A stretch of DNA of 33,669 nucleotides from DATEPR01 sp036269975 (GCA_036269975.1 DATBDL010000159.1:1-33669); one strand, 5' to 3'. Positions 16,169 through 23,832 are shown, counted from the first letter of the stretch. Numbers and translations are program-made. Notes: generated by a model not told the origin, from the sequence alone.

Positions 16169-17464
16169 CTAACCCGCAACCGGGGCCCGGTAGCGCCAGA
16201 TGGCCGGCAGTAGCACGACCGCGATGATCACCAGCACCACCACCAGCACCCCACCGCCGGTCACCGCGACCGTGGTCCCCGCAGTGGCCCCGATGACGCC
16301 GTGCAGGACGTCGGCCACCCTCGGCCCGCCGACCACGACGACCGTGTAGACGCCCTGTAGGCGGCCGCGCATCTCGTCGGTGGCGGCGGTCTGCGCCATG
16401 GAGTTGCGGAAGACCATGCTCACCATGTCCGCGGCGCCGGCCAGCGCGAGGAAGACGGTCGCGAGCAGGAGCGAGTGCGACAGCCCGAACGCGGCCACCG
16501 CGAGTCCCCAGCAGCACACCGCGATCGTGACGGCGACCCCGTGCCGCCGAATCCGGGACAGCCACCCGGAGAGCAGCCCGAACACGACGGCACCGATCGG
16601 GATGGCCGCGAACAGCCAGCCGAGCGCGGCGCCCCCGCCGGCCGGGTCGCCGAAGGTGTGCTCGGCCATCTCCGGGAACAGCGCCCGAGGCATGCCGGCC
16701 ACCATCGCGATGATGTCGAGCAGGAAGGAGGCGAGCAGCACCTTCCGGGCGCCCAGATAGCGGAAACCGTCCAACACGTCCCCGATGCCCGCTCGACGCG
16801 ACGGGCCCGTCAAGGGCGGTAGCGGCGGCAACCGCCACACCGCCCACAGCGTCAGGCACAGGCCGACGGAGTCGATCAGGTACAGCGTAGGCAGGCCGAG
16901 CACCGGGATGAACGCACCGGCCAGCAACGGTCCGAGTACCGCGCCGAAGCTGAAAACCGTGCTGTAGACGGCATTCGCGGCCGGCATCAGGGACGCGGGC
17001 ACCAGGCGCGCGACCGATGCGCTGCGGGCCGGCTGGTTGACCGCGAACAGCCCCTGCTGCAAGGCGAGCAGCCCGAGAACGACCCACACGGAGTTGAGGT
17101 GGCTGGCGGCCTGCGCCCACAGCAGCAGCGACGTGACGGCGATGCCGAAGTTGGTGACGATCAGCAGCCGGCGACGGTCCACGGTGTCCGCGACGGCGCC
17201 ACCCCACACGCCGAACACCAACAGCGGCACCAAGGCAACCGCGCCGGCGACACCCACCCAACCGGACGAGTTGGTGATGTCGTAGACCTGCTTGGGCACG
17301 GCGACAGCGGTGAGCTGGCTGCCAATCGCGGTAACGGCGGTCGAGAGCCACAACCGCCGAAACGGCAGAATCCGCAACGGCCGGGTATCCATGACAAGCC
17401 CACCAAAGCCGCGACGACGCGGCTCCGGCGGCGCGGGACTTGCTGTGTCGGGATCCGAGGCCAC
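16169..17464 (-). CDS. MFS exporter, EntS/siderophore-exporter-like
   Basis: 431 residues with about 12 hydrophobic helices, beginning near PFRRLWLSTAVTAIGSQL and using the MFS loop motif GAVADTVDRRRLL near 108-120. The sequence style matches DHA3/EntS-type proteins, which export enterobactin-like siderophores. The GTG start at 17464 has no Shine-Dalgarno. A TAAGCT box eight bases before the GTG (17473-17478, minus strand) suggests a leaderless transcript. That box lies inside an IdeR/DtxR-like iron operator at 17471-17489, which supports an iron-linked role. Downstream genes for a lipoprotein, epimerase and amidohydrolase follow at gaps of 18-49 bases and may be co-transcribed. No siderophore synthesis genes are in the window. 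Confidence 0.8.
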   Translation of the reverse strand: MASDPDTASPAPPEPRRRGFGGLVMDTRPLRILPFRRLWLSTAVTAIGSQLTAVAVPKQVYDITNSSGWVGVAGAVALVPLLVFGVWGGAVADTVDRRRLLIVTNFGIAVTSLLLWAQAASHLNSVWVVLGLLALQQGLFAVNQPARSASVARLVPASLMPAANAVYSTVFSFGAVLGPLLAGAFIPVLGLPTLYLIDSVGLCLTLWAVWRLPPLPPLTGPSRRAGIGDVLDGFRYLGARKVLLASFLLDIIAMVAGMPRALFPEMAEHTFGDPAGGGAALGWLFAAIPIGAVVFGLLSGWLSRIRRHGVAVTIAVCCWGLAVAAFGLSHSLLLATVFLALAGAADMVSMVFRNSMAQTAATDEMRGRLQGVYTVVVVGGPRVADVLHGVIGATAGTTVAVTGGGVLVVVLVIIAVVLLPAIWRYRAPVAG

Positions 17465-17470
17465 GAGGTA

Positions 17471-17489
17471 TTAGCTTAGGCTAACTAAC
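17471..17489. promoter_or_regulatory. IdeR/DtxR-like iron box
   Basis: TTAGCTTAGGCTAACTAAC matches 15 of 19 positions of the known consensus TTAGGTTAGGCTAACCTAA, including all of TTAGGCTAAC. It lies six bases upstream of the EntS-like start codon and covers its probable -10 box, the right place for iron-dependent repression. Confidence 0.65.
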
Positions 17490-17542
17490 GACCAGTCGCC
17501 TTAGTCCGTTATGGGGCCCACACAGGCGAGCAGGCGAAGCGC

Positions 17543-17613
17543 CCTTGACGGGCCACCACCGACCGTTACGACGATGAAGAGATCGGAGTGAAGCGGAACT
17601 CCAAACCCCGAGG
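17543..17613. repeat. Dispersed repeat, copy B
   Basis: Partner of the copy at 9487-9556, 8,056 bases away and in the same orientation. It lies in the 164-nt gap between the 3' end of pdxH and the start of the EntS-like gene, ending 15 bases from the pdxH stop. In the minus direction it would be part of any pdxH read-through transcript. Confidence 0.7.
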
Positions 17614-17628
17614 CCACCCAACAAACGG

Positions 17629-18288
17629 CTACGGCGCGAGGCGACGAACCCGCCATTCGTCAGCGGTCAGTTCGAACACCAGCCGATCGTGCATCCGGTC
17701 CGGCCGTCCCTGCCAGAACTCCACGCTCTGTGGCCGAATCCGCCACCCGCCCCAGTGCGGCGGCACCGGTACCCGCTCGGCGTCGGCGAACTGCCGTTCC
17801 ACGTTGGCCAGGGCCGATTCCAGGGTGCCCCGGCTGTTCACCGCCCTCGACTGTGGCGATGCCCACGCGCCCAACTGCGATCCGCGTGGCCGGCTGGCCC
17901 AGTAGGCGGCGGTCTCGGCAGGACTGACCTTCTCCACCGTGCCACGCACGTGCGCCTGCCGCTGCATCGCGAACCACGGGAACGTGGCGGACGCGAACCG
18001 GGTGGCCAGCAGGTCGTGGCTCTTGGTGGACGTGTAGTTGGTGAAGAACACGACGCCCCGTTGGTCGATCCCCTTGCACAGCACCGTCCGCGACGACGGG
18101 CGGCCGCTGGGGTCCGCCGTCGCCAGCACCATCGCGTTCGGCTCTGGCAGGCCGGCACCGCGCGCCTCGTCCAGCCAGAGCTGCAACTGCGCGTGCCAGG
18201 TCGCGGCCAGTTGAGATTCGTCCAGTGCCCCCTGTTCGTACGAAACGCGCATCGCTGGCAGTTCCAGCGCGATATCGGTTTCGGACAT
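17629..18288 (-). CDS. pdxH: Pyridoxamine/pyridoxine 5'-phosphate oxidase
   Basis: 219 residues, typical for PdxH, the FMN enzyme that makes pyridoxal 5'-phosphate in the cytosol. The start ATG 18288 has AAGGTGG seven bases upstream; the longer open frame upstream is not PdxH-like. The N-terminal substrate helix MRVSYEQGALDE is at about 13-24. The FMN-binding segments PSSRTVLCKGIDQRG and FFTNYTSTKSHDL are near 64-93, FPWFAMQRQAHVRG near 102, and the C-terminal family signature ends with WRIRPQSVEFWQGRPDRMHDR and VRRLAP. It is divergent from a citrate synthase gene. PLP made here is the cofactor of SerC, encoded at 21291. Confidence 0.93.
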   Translation of the reverse strand: MSETDIALELPAMRVSYEQGALDESQLAATWHAQLQLWLDEARGAGLPEPNAMVLATADPSGRPSSRTVLCKGIDQRGVVFFTNYTSTKSHDLLATRFASATFPWFAMQRQAHVRGTVEKVSPAETAAYWASRPRGSQLGAWASPQSRAVNSRGTLESALANVERQFADAERVPVPPHWGGWRIRPQSVEFWQGRPDRMHDRLVFELTADEWRVRRLAP

Positions 18289-18765
18289 CCCGTACCACCT
18301 TCCAGCCTGGCCCGTTGTGCGGGAGCAAGAGTTGGGGAGTTTGCGGCTAGCACTGCCGTGTCGGTGGACGGTACGGGGTTGTCGGCCCAACCGGAACCGC
18401 CTGCACGGTGATCCCGCCCACGAGCTTCGCCGGCTTGATCGAGCAGGTTGACCGATCCCGCGACAGCGGGTGACCACACCATCCACGACCGGCCCAACCG
18501 GACCAGTCGTTCGTGCTGGTCCGGAGCTTTTTCATGCCCTGTTTCGCTCCGACGAACGGCGTCAGCCACGCGGGCTACCTGCTGTTCACTGAATCGAGCG
18601 CTGATTCGTGACAGAGGACACCGAGCGAACACATTGCGAAGCCACCCTTTCGGGTGCAGGGTTTCGAGAAAAGCGCGCTGGTTCGCTGGCGGTTACCCCT
18701 ACCCTGCCGGGCTCGCCAGCCGCGCTGCAAACGTCGAGCAATCCTCGCGAAGGGGCGTGCACACC
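18289..18765. other. 477-nt divergent gap, likely containing a small RNA or citA leader
   Basis: No convincing protein gene is present. The plus strand carries an intrinsic terminator at 18498-18532, which must end a plus transcript starting between pdxH and that point. Past the terminator the sequence contains further hairpins, such as CACCC-tttc-GGGTG (18650-18663), and a G/C-rich pair near 18680-18725 close to the citA start. A minus-strand 62-codon ORF (18347-18535) begins MKKLRTS, but its third-position GC is about 76 percent, lower than I expect for genes here, and its first codons coincide with the terminator. Confidence 0.45.
18498..18532 (+). terminator. Intrinsic terminator upstream of citA
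   Basis: A perfect 9-bp stem CCGGACCAG/CTGGTCCGG with a 9-nt loop is followed by AGCTTTTT. This is the only hairpin in the window with a clear T-tract. It lies 233 bases before the citA start codon, in a gap where both flanking genes point away. Confidence 0.8.
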
Positions 18766-19893
18766 GTGGTGCAGACCGAGAACACGGCAGACCAGGGTTT
18801 CAAACCGGGCCTCGAGGGCGTGATCGCATTCCGGACGGAGATCGCGGAACCGGACCGGGACGGTGGAGCGCTGCGCTACCGCGGCGTCAACATCGAGGAC
18901 CTCGCCGGCAAGGTCACCTTCGGCGACGTCTGGGCCCTGCTGGTGGACGGCCGGTTCGGGCACGGGCTGCCGCCGGCCGAGCCGTTCCCGCTCCCGGTGC
19001 ACACCGGTGACGTACGGGTGGACGTGCAGGCCGCGCTGGCGATGCTCGCGCCGATCTGGGGTTACCAGCCGTTGCTGGACATTTCCGACGAGGCGGCCCG
19101 CGACCAGTTGGCGCGGGCCGCTGTCATGGCGCTGTCGTACGTCGCGCAGTCCGCGCGGGGCATCGGCCATCCCGCCGTCCCACAGTCCAGGGTGGACCAG
19201 TGCGACACGATCACCGAGCGGTTCATGGTCCGCTGGCGCGGTGAGCCGGATCCCGCGCATGTCCGGGCCGTCGAGGCGTACTGGGTGTCCGCCGCCGAGC
19301 ACGGCCTGAACGCCTCCACGTTCACCGCCCGCGTGATCGCGTCGACCGGCGCGGACGTCGCGGCGTCCATGTCCGGCGCGATCGGCGCGATGTCCGGCCC
19401 GCTGCACGGCGGCGCACCGGCCCGCGTGCTGCCGATGATCGAGGACGTCGAGCGGATCGGTGACGCGCACAAGGTCGTCTCCACGATCCTGGACCAGCAC
19501 GGCCGCCTGATGGGCTTCGGCCACCGGGTCTACCGGGCCGAGGACCCGCGTGCCCGCGTGCTGCGGCGGATGTGCAAGGAACTGGGCGCCGAGCGCTACG
19601 AGGTGGCCGCGGCGCTGGAGCAGGCCGCGCTGACGGAACTGCGGGAACGGCGGCCGGACCGGGCGATCGAGACGAACGTCGAGTTCTGGGCCGCCGTGAT
19701 CCTGGACTTCGCCGAGGTGCCGCCGCACATGATGCCGGCGATGTTCACGTGCGCGCGCACGGCCGGCTGGTCGGCGCACATCCTGGAGCAGAAGAAGACC
19801 GGCCGGCTGGTGCGCCCGTCCGCCGTCTACGTCGGCCCCGAGCCGCGCATGCCGGACGAGGTCCCCGGCTGGGACGAGATCCGGCACGCCTGA
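18766..19893 (+). CDS. citA: Citrate synthase 2 (short actinobacterial CitA type)
   Basis: 375 residues from the GTG at 18766, which has GAAGGGG ending ten bases upstream; the GTGs at 18757 and 18769 are close alternatives. The catalytic histidines are present: His214 in GPLHGG and His253 in MGFGHRVY. The residue matching the catalytic Asp of GltA is Glu306 (NVEFWAAV), which I recall as a trait of this subfamily rather than a local defect. The protein lacks the N-terminal beta-sheet domain of the 432-residue GltA. It probably makes citrate, but related enzymes accept propionyl-CoA, so a methylcitrate role remains open. It is convergent with the TetR gene, with a 10-base gap. Confidence 0.9.
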   Translation: MVQTENTADQGFKPGLEGVIAFRTEIAEPDRDGGALRYRGVNIEDLAGKVTFGDVWALLVDGRFGHGLPPAEPFPLPVHTGDVRVDVQAALAMLAPIWGYQPLLDISDEAARDQLARAAVMALSYVAQSARGIGHPAVPQSRVDQCDTITERFMVRWRGEPDPAHVRAVEAYWVSAAEHGLNASTFTARVIASTGADVAASMSGAIGAMSGPLHGGAPARVLPMIEDVERIGDAHKVVSTILDQHGRLMGFGHRVYRAEDPRARVLRRMCKELGAERYEVAAALEQAALTELRERRPDRAIETNVEFWAAVILDFAEVPPHMMPAMFTCARTAGWSAHILEQKKTGRLVRPSAVYVGPEPRMPDEVPGWDEIRHA

Positions 19894-19903
19894 GCCTCGA
19901 GTT

Positions 19904-20551
19904 TCACCCGTCCCGTAACAACGTCCGCATGATCGTCGCCATCAGCCAGTCGCGGTAGCCGCCGGCGTCCCAACCCTGGTCGTGTCGCAGCAAGTGGTGC
20001 ACGTGCGGCGATGCCAGCGCGAAGAGGATCGCTCGCGCCCGCTCCGGGTCCATCCCGTCCCTGAGCAGCCCGCTCTCGTGCCACGCCGTGGTGACGGTCA
20101 GCAGGTTCGCCGACGTGGCGGCCGCGCCGCGCTCGCAGAACTCCCGCATGTCCGGGTCGGCACCGGACGACTCGATCGCGGCCATCACCAGTGCTCCGGC
20201 CCGCTCCATCAGCTCACTGCCGTAGGCCACCACCTGCCGTGCCGCCCGCATCGGCTCGGACTCGGTCAGCGCCGCGGTGAACTCGGGGCGCTGCGCGACC
20301 GGAACGGGTAGCTCGTCGCCGACGGTCGCGATGTCGATGACCTCGTTGAACAGCGCGGTCTTGTTCGGGAACGCCGTGTAGACGGTGCGTTCGGCGACCC
20401 CGGCCGCCACCGCGACCTGGCGCATGGTGGTCGCGCTGATCCCCTGCCGGACGAACAGCTCGGCCGCGGCGTCCCGGATGAGCCGTCGGGTCTGCTTGGC
20501 GGCGTCGGCGCGGCGCTGCGACTGGTACGGCCGCTTGACAGGGTCTGACAT
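19904..20551 (-). CDS. TetR-family regulator divergent from the VOC gene
   Basis: 215 residues from ATG 20551 (ATG 20560 is possible). The N-terminus is basic (KRPYQSQRRADAAKQ), followed by a TetR helix-turn-helix with TMRQVAVAAGVAERTVYTAF near 42-61. The remainder is a helical ligand domain. Upstream on the opposite strand is a VOC-family gene, and an imperfect dyad at 20574-20592 lies between them. Divergent regulators of this type usually control themselves and the neighbour. The inducer is unknown. The ORF extending to 20638 runs through the intergenic dyad and into the VOC gene and is not used. Confidence 0.88.
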   Translation of the reverse strand: MSDPVKRPYQSQRRADAAKQTRRLIRDAAAELFVRQGISATTMRQVAVAAGVAERTVYTAFPNKTALFNEVIDIATVGDELPVPVAQRPEFTAALTESEPMRAARQVVAYGSELMERAGALVMAAIESSGADPDMREFCERGAAATSANLLTVTTAWHESGLLRDGMDPERARAILFALASPHVHHLLRHDQGWDAGGYRDWLMATIMRTLLRDG

Positions 20552-20573
20552 GCGATGCATCCTATCATCGTTC

Positions 20574-20592
20574 AATACAGTGATACTGCATT
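20574..20592. promoter_or_regulatory. Imperfect dyad in the TetR/VOC divergent region
   Basis: AATACAGTGATACTGCATT has 8-base arms with one mismatch around a 3-base centre. GATACT within it (20582-20587) could be the -10 box of the VOC gene, so binding here would block that promoter. It is the best local candidate for the operator of the adjacent TetR protein. Confidence 0.5.
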
Positions 20593-20605
20593 CAAGGGGG
20601 CGGGC

Positions 20606-21088
20606 ATGCAAGAACCGGCGATCACCGGTATCCACCACGTGAAGTTCCCGGTCAGCGACCTGGCCACCAGCATCGCGTGGTACCAGCGGGTCTTCGGGTT
20701 CGAGGTGGAAGTGGAGTTCCCGGACGAGGAGGGTGTCGTGCGCGGCGTGGCCGGCACGTGCCCAGGGCTGGGCGACGCCGGTCTCGCGCTACGCGAGAAC
20801 CCGGTGGCGGCCAAGGGTTTCGCCGGGTTCGACCCGATCAGCTTCGGCATCGCGGACAAGGCGGCGGCCGAGGCGTGGGCGGCGCGACTGGACGAGTTGG
20901 GCATCGCACACTCGCCCGTCGTCGACGCGACGATCGGCTGGATCGTCGGCTTCCACGATCCGGACGGCATCGAGATCCGGCTCTACAGCTTCGCGGCGCA
21001 CGGCAGGGACCAGCGCGGACGGCCGGGCTACGGGCAGTTGGTCGACACGGCGCAGGTCGGCGGGGGGCCGGTCAGCGTGCGGGCCTGA
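20606..21088 (+). CDS. VOC-family (glyoxalase/dioxygenase fold) protein
   Basis: 160 residues from ATG 20606, with a G-rich ribosome site (GGGGGCGGG) just upstream. The N-terminal beta-alpha-beta unit begins GIHHVKFPVSDLATSIAWYQRVFGF, with a metal-type His near residue 9. The second unit ends in FHDPDGIEIRLYSF, where Glu supplies another metal ligand. This is the pattern of vicinal-oxygen-chelate enzymes such as glyoxalase I or resistance proteins that chemically bind small toxins. The substrate is unknown. The divergent TetR gene suggests induction by a small molecule. The last 15 residues are Gly-rich and probably flexible. Confidence 0.85.
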   Translation: MQEPAITGIHHVKFPVSDLATSIAWYQRVFGFEVEVEFPDEEGVVRGVAGTCPGLGDAGLALRENPVAAKGFAGFDPISFGIADKAAAEAWAARLDELGIAHSPVVDATIGWIVGFHDPDGIEIRLYSFAAHGRDQRGRPGYGQLVDTAQVGGGPVSVRA

Positions 21089-21095
21089 CGTGATC

Positions 21096-21150
21096 GGGGG
21101 GCGCCGGTGGGGGCGGCCGGTGGGGGGCGGCGTGACCGTGGTCCGGGGGG
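21096..21150 (+). other. G-run cluster upstream of serC (possible G-quadruplex)
   Basis: Four runs of five or six G occur at 21096-21101, 21109-21113, 21122-21127 and 21145-21150, with one more at 21062-21067 inside the VOC gene. The loops are 7 to 17 nt, so only a long-loop quadruplex is possible. It lies in the 202-nt gap before serC, about 140 bases ahead of the start codon. No promoter could be assigned in the rest of the gap. Confidence 0.35.
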
Positions 21151-21290
21151 ACGCGGTCACGCCGACCGGTCGACTCGGGTCGGCTGGGTGCGGGGTGGAC
21201 GCGAAGACGGCTCGCGACACTGAGAGACTGGGGGTCCGGCAACGGCGCCGGGTCGCCAGTCAACTCCCCGCGTTCGAAGGGCGCCGAAAC

Positions 21291-22427
21291 ATGACGAAGG
21301 CCGCGGACCCGACCACCCTCACCCTGCCCGACGACCTGAAACCGACCGACGGCCGCTTCGGCTGTGGTCCGTCCAAGGTGCGGCCGGCGCAGATCGAGGC
21401 GCTCGCCACCGCAGGTGCCGAGCTCATGGGCACCTCCCACCGGCAGAAGCCGGTCAAGTCGCTCGTCGGCCGGGTGCGGTCCGGCCTGCGCACGCTGTTC
21501 GACCTGCCGGAGGGCTACGAGGTCGTCCTCGGCAACGGCGGGACCACCGCGTTCTGGGACGCCGCCGCGTTCGGCCTGATCCGTGATCGTGCGCTGCACT
21601 TCACGTACGGCGAGTTCAGCAGCAAGTTCGCCAAGGTCACCCAGGGTGCGCCGTTCCTCGGCGACTCGATCGTGGTGTCGGCCGAACCGGGCGACGCGCC
21701 GGAGCCGGCGTCGGCGGACGGCGTGGACGCCATCGCATGGGCACACAACGAGACGTCGACCGGCGTGATGGTGCCGGTGCGTCGGCCGGCCGATTCCGAT
21801 GGCTCGCTGGTGCTGATCGACGCCACGTCCGGCGCCGGTGGCCTGCCGGTGACCGCCACCGACTTCGACGTCTACTACTTCGCGCCGCAGAAGTGCTTCG
21901 CATCGGACGGCGGCCTGTGGATCGCGCTGATGAGCCCGGCCGCGCTGGCCAAGGTGAACGAGATCGCCGAAACCGGCCGGTGGATGCCGGAATTCCTGTC
22001 GCTGCCGGTCGCCCTGGACAACTCGACGAAGGACCAGACGTACAACACGCCCTCGGTCGCGACGCTGTTCCTGCTGGCCGAGCAGGTCGACTGGATTCTG
22101 GGCAACGGCGGCCTGGACTGGGCGGTCAAGCGCACGCTGGACTCGTCGGCGCGGCTGTACTCGTGGGCCGAGCGCACGAAGTACACGACGCCGTTCGTCA
22201 GCGAGCCCCGGCACCGTTCGCAGGTCGTCGGCACGATCGACTTCACCGCTGACGTCGACGCTGCCGCGGTGGCGAAGGTGTTGCGCGCCAACGGAATCGT
22301 CGACGTCGAGCCGTACCGGAAGCTGGGGCGCAACCAGTTGCGGGTCGGCATGTTCCCGGCGATCGAGCCGGACGACGTGACGGCGTTGACGGAGTCCATC
22401 GACTGGGTCGTGGAGCGGTTGAGCTGA
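21291..22427 (+). CDS. serC: Phosphoserine aminotransferase (mycobacterial type)
   Basis: 378 residues. SerC converts 3-phosphohydroxypyruvate and glutamate to phosphoserine and 2-oxoglutarate in serine synthesis, using PLP. The start ATG has a GAAGGG site nine bases upstream, and the sequence opens with PDDLKPTDGRFGCGPSKVR, typical of the actinobacterial subgroup. Substrate-contact stretch MGTSHRQKPVKSLVG is near 45-60, and the PLP lysine is Lys201 in APQKCFASDGG. The C-terminal LGRNQLRVGMFPAIEPDDV fits the family end. A longer open frame upstream crosses the VOC gene and the G-run region and is discarded. A sepH gene follows; the serC/sepH order is also found in mycobacteria as I recall (Rv0884c/Rv0883c). 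Confidence 0.94.
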   Translation: MTKAADPTTLTLPDDLKPTDGRFGCGPSKVRPAQIEALATAGAELMGTSHRQKPVKSLVGRVRSGLRTLFDLPEGYEVVLGNGGTTAFWDAAAFGLIRDRALHFTYGEFSSKFAKVTQGAPFLGDSIVVSAEPGDAPEPASADGVDAIAWAHNETSTGVMVPVRRPADSDGSLVLIDATSGAGGLPVTATDFDVYYFAPQKCFASDGGLWIALMSPAALAKVNEIAETGRWMPEFLSLPVALDNSTKDQTYNTPSVATLFLLAEQVDWILGNGGLDWAVKRTLDSSARLYSWAERTKYTTPFVSEPRHRSQVVGTIDFTADVDAAAVAKVLRANGIVDVEPYRKLGRNQLRVGMFPAIEPDDVTALTESIDWVVERLS

Positions 22428-22482
22428 ATGGGTCGGATTCCAGCTCCGATACGGCAAGATCACACCTGGATCTCGTCGGGCA

Positions 22483-22514
22483 CGGCGCGCCTGCGGCGTC
22501 AAGCAGGCACGCCG
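22483..22514 (+). terminator. Hairpin after serC
   Basis: CGGCGCGCCTGC pairs with GCAGGCACGCCG (12 bp with one mismatch) around an 8-nt loop. It lies 55 bases after the serC stop and before the sepH ribosome site. There is no T-tract, which is common in high-GC actinomycetes. Confidence 0.55.
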
Positions 22515-22557
22515 ACCTAACGTCGTACCCGGCGAGGTGGAGTCTCAGGAGGACGTG

Positions 22558-23832
22558 ATGCGGGCGCTGCGAGTGATCGGCCTCAGCGAAGACGGCAAGT
22601 CCGTCATTTGCGAGGACGTCGCGCGCAGCGAGCGTTTCGTCGTACCGGCGGACGAGCGCCTTCGTGCGGCCGCACGGGGCGATGTCACCCGACTCGGCCA
22701 GATCGAGATCGAGCTGGAGAGCCAGATGCGTCCCCGAGAGATCCAGACCCGCATTCGTGCGGGTGAGTCCGTCGAACAGGTCGCCGCCGCCGCGGGTGTG
22801 CCGGCGCATCGGGTGGAGCGGTTCGCCTACCCGGTGCTGCTGGAACGCTCGCGCACGGCGGAGCTGGCGCAGCGGGCGCACCCGGTCCGCGAGGACGGCC
22901 CCGACCTGCAGACCCTCGCCGAGGTCGCGGCGCACGCGTTCGGCCTGCGCGGCCAGGACTACTCCACCGCGACCTGGGACTCCTGGCGAGGCGACGACGG
23001 CAAGTGGGTCGTACAGCTCCGCTGGCACACCGGCCGGTCGGACAACCGGGCGCACTGGGCGTTCCACCCCGGCGCGCACGGCGGCACCGTGATCCCGCTG
23101 GACGACCACGCGCACGACCTGATGGACCCGAATCCGGCGAACCGGCCGCTGCGTACCGTGCGGCCGGTCACCGAGCTGGCCCGCCAGGCGCTGGAAGCGG
23201 CGCCACCGGTCCGCGAGGAACCGGTTTTCGACGAGGAACCGCTGATCCGGCAGCCGCGCGAGCCCGTGCCGCCGGTCATGCCGGCCGCCCGTGTACCGGA
23301 ACCCGAACCGCTGCGGGAACCGGAGCCCGAACCGGAGATCCTGGCCGCCGACGAGATCGTGCCGACGCCGGTGAGCCACGAGCCCCGCCACCACACCCCG
23401 GAGCCGGCGGCCGTCGAGCCCGAACCCGAACTTGCGCTCGAACCGGCCGTGGCGCACGTCGACGAGGTCGAGGAAGCCGAGATCGTCGAGATCGCCGAAC
23501 CGCAGCCGGTCGCTGAACCGGAGCCGGTCGTTGCGGTGGCGCCGGTCGTTGCGGTGGCGCCGGTCGTTCCGGTCGTTCCGGTATTGCCAGAACCCGAGCC
23601 GGAACCGGTCGTCGAACCTGAGCCCGAGCCCGTCGCCGAACTGGCGCCGGTCGAGGAGCCGGTGGCCGAGGTCATCCCGGAGCCGGAACCCGAGCCGGCG
23701 CCCGCGCCGAAGAGCGCGCCGCCAACGCCGCCACGGAAAACGGAGCCGGCCGCCAAGCGCGGGAAGAAGAATCACCCGATCGTGCCGTCCTGGGAGGACG
23801 TGCTGCTCGGCGTGCGCACCCAGCGCGGCTGA
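22558..23832 (+). CDS. sepH: Septation protein SepH (DUF3071)
   Basis: 424 residues from ATG 22558, with a perfect AGGAGG five bases upstream. The N-terminal DUF3071 domain starts MRALRVIGLSEDGKSVICED and contains a helix-turn-helix-like segment at about 58-92 (MRPREIQTRIRAGESVEQVA, then VPAHRVERFAYP). SepH stimulates assembly of the division protein FtsZ at the septum in Streptomyces and Mycobacterium. Residues about 215-385 are a disordered Pro/Glu/Val-rich linker (EPEPLREPEPEPE) that includes a DNA-level tandem repeat. The end, IVPSWEDVLLGVRTQRG, is the short conserved C-terminal motif of the family. It is longer than the mycobacterial homologue mainly because of this linker. Confidence 0.92.
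   Translation: MRALRVIGLSEDGKSVICEDVARSERFVVPADERLRAAARGDVTRLGQIEIELESQMRPREIQTRIRAGESVEQVAAAAGVPAHRVERFAYPVLLERSRTAELAQRAHPVREDGPDLQTLAEVAAHAFGLRGQDYSTATWDSWRGDDGKWVVQLRWHTGRSDNRAHWAFHPGAHGGTVIPLDDHAHDLMDPNPANRPLRTVRPVTELARQALEAAPPVREEPVFDEEPLIRQPREPVPPVMPAARVPEPEPLREPEPEPEILAADEIVPTPVSHEPRHHTPEPAAVEPEPELALEPAVAHVDEVEEAEIVEIAEPQPVAEPEPVVAVAPVVAVAPVVPVVPVLPEPEPEPVVEPEPEPVAELAPVEEPVAEVIPEPEPEPAPAPKSAPPTPPRKTEPAAKRGKKNHPIVPSWEDVLLGVRTQRG
23524..23577 (+). repeat. 18-bp tandem repeat inside sepH
   Basis: CCGGTCGTTGCGGTGGCG occurs twice exactly (23524-23541, 23542-23559), then the 9-bp part CCGGTCGTT twice more (23560-23568, 23569-23577). It encodes the PVVAVA repeats of the linker. The units are multiples of three, so copy-number changes keep the frame. 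Confidence 0.85.

Noticed and set aside
14518..16227. 569-codon plus-strand ORF across the epimerase and lipoprotein genes
   Set aside because: It spans two well-supported minus-strand genes and has no domain pattern of its own.
18289..18498. tRNA gene before the terminator at 18498
   Set aside because: No cloverleaf arms, GTTCRANNC T-loop pattern or acceptor pairing could be found by eye on either strand.
18347..18535. 62-codon minus-strand ORF starting MKKLRTS
   Set aside because: Third-position GC is low for this genome and the first codons are the complement of the terminator T-tract; it may be chance, though a CAGGG-like site precedes it.
18586..19887. 433-codon minus-strand ORF opposite citA
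   Set aside because: It is an antisense shadow created by high GC; its product is Arg/His/Asp-rich with no domain, while the plus strand encodes clear citrate synthase motifs.
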